Source: Iamia sp. SCSIO 61187
Lineage (GTDB): Bacteria; Actinomycetota; Acidimicrobiia; Acidimicrobiales; Iamiaceae
Direction of reading: 5' to 3'
Length of the DNA stretch: 64,000 bases
Assembly: GCF_019443745.1 (NCBI RefSeq)
Contig: NZ_CP050948.1
Span: forward strand, 1,364,001 to 1,428,000
The translations under genes were made by a program, and so were the position numbers. Under the pieces are notes generated by a model. The model searched no databases. It was not told the origin of the DNA and saw only the letters and a program-made list of their open reading frames with translations. This document shows, piece by piece, positions 60,592 through 64,000 of this stretch; the stretch's first letter is position 1, and each line of letters starts with the position of its first letter.

Positions 60592-61398
60592 TCAGGCGGC
60601 GGGGCGGCCCGATCGGGCGTAGGCGGCGGGGGTGGTGCCGACGTGGCGGCGGAAGTGGCGGGTCAGGTGGGCCTGGTCGCAGAAGCCGCTGGCCACGGCG
60701 ACGTCGGCCGGGGCGAGGCCGTCGAGCAGGAGGCGGCGGGCCACGTCGGTCCGCCGCCCGAGCCGGTAGCGGTGGGGCGGCAGGCCGAAGCGGTGGCCGA
60801 AGGCCCGGACCAGGTGCGTGACGTTGGTGCCCAGGGCCCGGGCCGTGTCGGCGAGGGCCAGCTTGGCCGTGGGGTCGGCGTCGATCAGGTCGCGGAGCCG
60901 CTCGGCCGCGACCGCCGCCCCCGGCGACGGCGCGGCGGGCACCGAGCCGAGGTGGTGGCGCAGGCGCTCGCCCACGAGCGCCAGCCGGGTCTCGAGCTCG
61001 AGCCCGTCGGCGGCGGGGGTGGCCAGCGCCCGGTGGAGCCCGTCGAGGCCGGTGCGCAGGGCCGGGTCGTCGACGGTGGGGGCGTCGACGGCGCGGCCGA
61101 TGCGGTCCTCGGGCAGCACGGTCTCGTCGACGTACAGCACCCGCTTGCGGAACCCCGCCGGCGACGACGAGCGCCCGTCGTGGGCCACGTGGGGCGGGAG
61201 GACGGCGATGGTCGCGCCGGTGGCGCCCAGGTGGTGGCGGTCGAGGTCGAAGCGGATGCCCCCGTCGTCGATGACGATGACGGCCCACCGGTCGTGGGTG
61301 TGGAGGGGGTAGGCGTGGTCGACGAACCGGGCGTGGAAGACCTCCTCGATCCCCGCCACGCCTGGGCGCCAGGCCCGCACCCGCTCCGGTGAGTCCAC
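60592..61398 (-). CDS. AraC-family regulator
   Basis: A 268-residue protein from GTG 61398. An N-terminal cupin-like domain (residues ~15-130, HARFVDHAYPLHTHDRWAVI) is joined to a C-terminal double helix-turn-helix (~165-265, LALADTARALGTNVTHLVRA and DVAVASGFCDQAHLTRHFRR). This is the AraC/XylS layout with PLP-free ligand binding. The target may be the divergent DUF2000 gene, with 48 nt between the starts. The ligand is unknown. Confidence 0.9.
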   Translation of the reverse strand: MDSPERVRAWRPGVAGIEEVFHARFVDHAYPLHTHDRWAVIVIDDGGIRFDLDRHHLGATGATIAVLPPHVAHDGRSSSPAGFRKRVLYVDETVLPEDRIGRAVDAPTVDDPALRTGLDGLHRALATPAADGLELETRLALVGERLRHHLGSVPAAPSPGAAVAAERLRDLIDADPTAKLALADTARALGTNVTHLVRAFGHRFGLPPHRYRLGRRTDVARRLLLDGLAPADVAVASGFCDQAHLTRHFRRHVGTTPAAYARSGRPAA

Positions 61399-61446
61399 GC
61401 GAAGAACGTACAAGACCCCTCCCCGGCCGTGGCCGAGGATGGCGGG

Positions 61447-61866
61447 GTGGAGGAGCAGCCCGTCACCCCCAAGATCGCCGTCGCCGTCCGCCTCGACCTG
61501 GAGGTGTGGCAGAAGCTGAACGTCACCGCCTTCACCACGAGCGGCGTGACGGCCCGCCGGCCGGACCTGGTCGGTGGCCCCTACGAGGACGCCAGCGGCC
61601 AGGGCTACCTGTCGATGCTGGGCCACCCCGTGCTCGTCTTCGGGGCCGACGCCGCCGGGCTGACCCGGGCCTTCCGGCGGGCCCTCGACCGCGGCCTCGC
61701 CGTGGCCGTCTACACCGACGACCTCTTCGCCACCGGCAACGACGTCGACAACCGCGCCGCGGTGCGGGCCGTCGCCACCGACGACCTGGTGCTGGCCGGG
61801 TTCGCCGTGGCCGGGCCGGCCAAGACCGTCGACAAGGTGGTCGACAAGCTCCGCCTCCACCCCTGA
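61447..61866 (+). CDS. DUF2000 family protein
   Basis: About 139 residues from GTG 61447 (GTG 61429 would add 6). KIAVAVRLDLEVWQKLNVTAF and GGPYEDASGQGYLSMLGHPV, with LAVAVYTDDLFATGNDVDNR, match DUF2000, a small single-domain family of unknown function. It is divergent from the AraC regulator and may be controlled by it. Nothing in the sequence identifies a substrate. Confidence 0.8.
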   Translation: MEEQPVTPKIAVAVRLDLEVWQKLNVTAFTTSGVTARRPDLVGGPYEDASGQGYLSMLGHPVLVFGADAAGLTRAFRRALDRGLAVAVYTDDLFATGNDVDNRAAVRAVATDDLVLAGFAVAGPAKTVDKVVDKLRLHP

Positions 61867-61887
61867 AGGGGGTGTCGGCCCCCCAGG

Positions 61888-61901
61888 GGGTGCTGGCACC
61901 C
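61888..61901. terminator. GGGTGC-TG-GCACCC hairpin
   Basis: A short 6-bp-arm hairpin 21 nt after the DUF2000 stop, preceded by a GGGGGTGTCGGCCCCCC run. It lies in the 57-bp gap before the lipoprotein gene. Both are weak terminator candidates because no T tract follows. Confidence 0.35.
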
Positions 61902-61923
61902 GGGCCCTGCGGTGGTCTAGACG

Positions 61924-62616
61924 GTGGCCGTGCGACGACGTGCGGGGAACCGGAGGGCGGGTCGCTGGCCCCGCCAGGCGGCGGCGGTCGCCCTCGCCGT
62001 CCTGCTCGTCGGGTGCTCCGGGTCGGGGGGCGACGACGACCCGGCCGACGCCGGTGCCCCGTCCACCGACGACGCGCCCTCGACCACCGCCACCACCGAG
62101 ACGACGACCACGGAGCCGCCGACGACCACGACCCCCCCACGGCCGGAGGGGGCGGTGGAGGTACCGATCGACGAGGGGCTGGCCCGCCGGCTGCCCGAGC
62201 TGCCGGGGGTGGAGCGCACCATCGTCACCGACACCACCTTCGACGAGCGCCTCTGCGACAGCCAGCTGGCGCCGGTGGTCCCCGAGGGCCAGGCCGAGGC
62301 GCTCTACAAGGTGGGCGCCGAGGAGGTGCTCGCCATGGCGGCCTACCGGTTCGCCGGCGGCGTGGCGCCCTACTACGTCTCCTTCTACACCGACGCCCTC
62401 GAGGCCTGTGCCGAGGAGGCGGGTGAGCGGGTCGACCTGGGCCTCGTCGGCGTCCCCGCCTTCGCCCAGCAGCTGAAGATGGAGAAGGGCTCGGTCATCG
62501 TCGCCGTCGTGCTCCGCACCGACGTCTTGTGGGTGCTGTTCCAGCAGCGGACCGACGGCGACACCGAGCTCGAACGGTCCCACCTCGAGGCGTTCCTGGA
62601 GGCCGTCGAGGGCTGA
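61924..62616 (+). CDS. lipoprotein of unknown function
   Basis: A 230-residue protein from GTG 61924. A basic N-region precedes a hydrophobic stretch and lipobox (VALAVLLVGCSGSGG). A Thr/Pro/Glu-rich spacer follows (residues ~50-80), then a ~150-residue domain (RLPELPGVERTIVTDTTFD, LYKVGAEEVLAMAAYRFAGG, VSFYTDALEACAEEAGER). Two Cys in the mature part may form a disulfide. No family recognised. It is convergent with the exporter gene. The spacer resembles the one in the L,D-transpeptidase at 4426 and is a common wall-spanning design. Confidence 0.7.
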   Translation: MAVRRRAGNRRAGRWPRQAAAVALAVLLVGCSGSGGDDDPADAGAPSTDDAPSTTATTETTTTEPPTTTTPPRPEGAVEVPIDEGLARRLPELPGVERTIVTDTTFDERLCDSQLAPVVPEGQAEALYKVGAEEVLAMAAYRFAGGVAPYYVSFYTDALEACAEEAGERVDLGLVGVPAFAQQLKMEKGSVIVAVVLRTDVLWVLFQQRTDGDTELERSHLEAFLEAVEG

Positions 62617-62621
62617 CGGCA

Positions 62622-62647
62622 GCGGGGCCGGTCGGGTCCGACCCCGC
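62622..62647. terminator. imperfect hairpin between convergent genes
   Basis: GCGGGG (62622-62627) and CCCCGC (62642-62647) enclose an inner GGTCGG-GT-CCGACC stem (62630-62643). It lies in the 61-bp gap between the lipoprotein stop and the MFS stop and could terminate both transcripts. Confidence 0.5.
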
Positions 62648-62677
62648 CGCTCACGACGACCGGGCAGCACCCATCAG

Positions 62678-64000
62678 TCAGTCGACCGGCGCCGCCGCCG
62701 GGGCGGTGGGCGCCTCCTCGGCCGCCGGCGCCGGGCTCCGCAGCAGCCAGAACACCGCGGCCGACGCCACGAGGGCCGTGAGCGACCCGACCCGGAGGGT
62801 CATGGCCATGGCGTCGACGAAGGCGTCGCGGGCGCCCTGGGCGAGGGCCGCACCCGAGGGCCCGCCGGTGCTGTCGGCCACCTGGAGGGCCTGGCCCACA
62901 CCCCGCTCGACCACCTCGGCCACGGGTCCGGGGAGGCGGTCGACGAGGTCGGCCAGCCCGGCCCGGTAGCGGGTGGCGAGGATGCTGCCGAGCACGGCGA
63001 TGCCGGCTGCGCCGCCGACCTCGCGGGCGGTGTCGTTGACCGCCGAGCCCATGCCGGCCCGGCTCATGGGGACGGCCGCCATGATCATCGAGGTGGTGGG
63101 GGCCATCGCCAGCCCCGACCCGGTGCCGATGACGACGAGGGCGAGCCCGCTCAGCAGGTAGGGCGTGTCCTGGGTCGAGAACGACAGGAGGAGGAAGCCG
63201 GCGGCGTGGAGGAGCAGGCCCCCGGCGACGGTCGGTCGAGGTCCGAACCGGCCGACCACCCGCTGGCTGCGCGGCGCCCAGAACAGCATGGCCAGGGCGT
63301 TGGGGATCTGCGACACGCCGGCGACCAGGGCGCTGTCGCCCCGCACGTACTGGAAGTACTGGGTCAGCACGAAGAACATCCCGAACATCGAGAAGAAGGC
63401 CAGGGTGATGGTCAGCGTGCCGGTGGCGAAGCGCCGGATGCGGAACAGGGCGAGGTCGAGCATCGGCGCCCGGCTGACGTGCTCCCACCGGACGAACCCG
63501 CCGAGCAGGCCGAGGGCGGCGGCGAAGGCGGCGATGACGAGCGGGTCGGTCCACCCGCGCTCGGGGGCCTCGATGACGGCGAACAGCAGGCCGCCGAACC
63601 CGAGCATCGACAGCGCCGACCCGACCGGGTCGAGGGGGGATCGCTCCGGGTCGCGGGAGGTGGGCACGACGAGGCCCCCGGCGACGAGGGCGATGCCGCC
63701 GATGATGACGTTGATGAGGAAGACCGAGCCCCACCAGAAGTGGGTGAGGAGGAAGCCGCCGATCAGCGGGCCCAGCGCCCCACCGGCCCCGGCGAACCCG
63801 GCCCAGATGCCGATGGCCTTGGCCCGCTCGTGGGGCGGGAACACGTTGCTCAGGATCGACAGCGTGGTCGGCATGATCAGGGCGGCGCCGATGCCGGCCA
63901 CGGCCCGGGCGGTGATGAGCTGGCCGGTGCCACCCGACAGGGCGGCGGCGAGCGACGCCAAGGCGAAGATCGCCAGCCCGGCCTGGAGGGCGCCCTTGCG
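62678..64000 (-). CDS. DHA2-family MFS drug exporter (5' end outside window)
   Basis: The 441 visible codons are open to the right edge; the true start lies beyond 64000. Motifs: LITARAVAGIGAALIMPTTL, the A-like PPHERAKAIGIWAGFAGAGG (motif A/C region) and GSVFLINVIIGGIALVAGGL, with many TM helices. The layout is of the EmrB/QacA 14-TM group of proton-driven multidrug exporters. The C-terminus is Ala/Pro-rich. It is convergent with the lipoprotein gene. The substrate is unknown. Confidence 0.88.
   Translation of the reverse strand, partial: RKGALQAGLAIFALASLAAALSGGTGQLITARAVAGIGAALIMPTTLSILSNVFPPHERAKAIGIWAGFAGAGGALGPLIGGFLLTHFWWGSVFLINVIIGGIALVAGGLVVPTSRDPERSPLDPVGSALSMLGFGGLLFAVIEAPERGWTDPLVIAAFAAALGLLGGFVRWEHVSRAPMLDLALFRIRRFATGTLTITLAFFSMFGMFFVLTQYFQYVRGDSALVAGVSQIPNALAMLFWAPRSQRVVGRFGPRPTVAGGLLLHAAGFLLLSFSTQDTPYLLSGLALVVIGTGSGLAMAPTTSMIMAAVPMSRAGMGSAVNDTAREVGGAAGIAVLGSILATRYRAGLADLVDRLPGPVAEVVERGVGQALQVADSTGGPSGAALAQGARDAFVDAMAMTLRVGSLTALVASAAVFWLLRSPAPAAEEAPTAPAAAPVD

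Overview
This is a very GC-rich (roughly 70% or more), gene-dense chromosomal window from an actinobacterium. It has many GTG starts, 4-nt ATGA/GTGA gene overlaps and short intergenic gaps. Mycobacterium-type CYP51 and CYP142 cytochromes P450, a TIGR03842-type F420-dependent oxidoreductase, DUF3097, inositol-phosphate synthase and an IdeR-like iron box all point to Actinomycetota. The gene mix fits Acidimicrobiia (Iamia-like), but this is an inference because no rRNA or other taxonomic marker is present. No tRNA, rRNA, CRISPR array, insertion sequence or prophage was seen.

Layout. 1-2117: a DUF1501/DUF1800 pair on the minus strand, the DUF1800 gene broken by an in-frame amber codon. 2202-6921: a large sigma-like/transmembrane/RseB-like fusion divergent from an L,D-transpeptidase and a membrane-anchored zinc-protease-like protein. 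6993-7781: a lone SDR. 8067-18572: a 12-gene sterol/steroid-type locus (CMD, enoyl-CoA hydratase, TetR, CYP123-like P450, SDR, CYP51, 3Fe-4S ferredoxin, NTF2-like protein, aldehyde dehydrogenase, SDR, HIBADH-like dehydrogenase, CYP142-like P450). It is largely syntenic with the M. tuberculosis Rv0760c-Rv0771 region around cyp51, and two matching TetR-type operators overlap putative leaderless promoters. 18676-26929: a GGDEF/EAL protein, a two-component system, an MFS carrier, an L7/L12-like small protein and an aldehyde dehydrogenase.

27175-31614 (minus): an imelysin / di-heme oxidoreductase / imelysin / membrane-protein operon behind an iron box, divergent from a vitamin-K-carboxylase-like HTTM membrane protein. 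33172-37709: a ketopantoate-reductase-like protein, a TetR, then a tightly overlapping set of a SpoIIAB-type ATPase, two paralogous small proteins of unknown function, and a sulfatase/phosphonate-monoester-hydrolase-like enzyme. 37746-46977: enoyl-CoA hydratase, site-2 protease, DUF3097, ABC-F ATPase, small lipoprotein, DUF2804, alpha/beta hydrolase with divergent TetR, and a MocR regulator.

47162-57336: a MocR-flanked reductive pyrimidine / beta-amino-acid catabolic operon (beta-ureidopropionase, dihydropyrimidinase, methylmalonate/malonate-semialdehyde dehydrogenase, F420-type LLM oxidoreductase, a complete NMT1-type ABC importer, class-III aminotransferase). 57504-64000: inositol-3-phosphate synthase, a lipase-maturation-factor-like membrane protein, AraC, DUF2000, a lipoprotein and a truncated DHA2 drug exporter.

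Intergenic gaps carry at least four recurring families of short palindromes plus a tandem repeat. They are described individually below and are the least explained sequences in the window.
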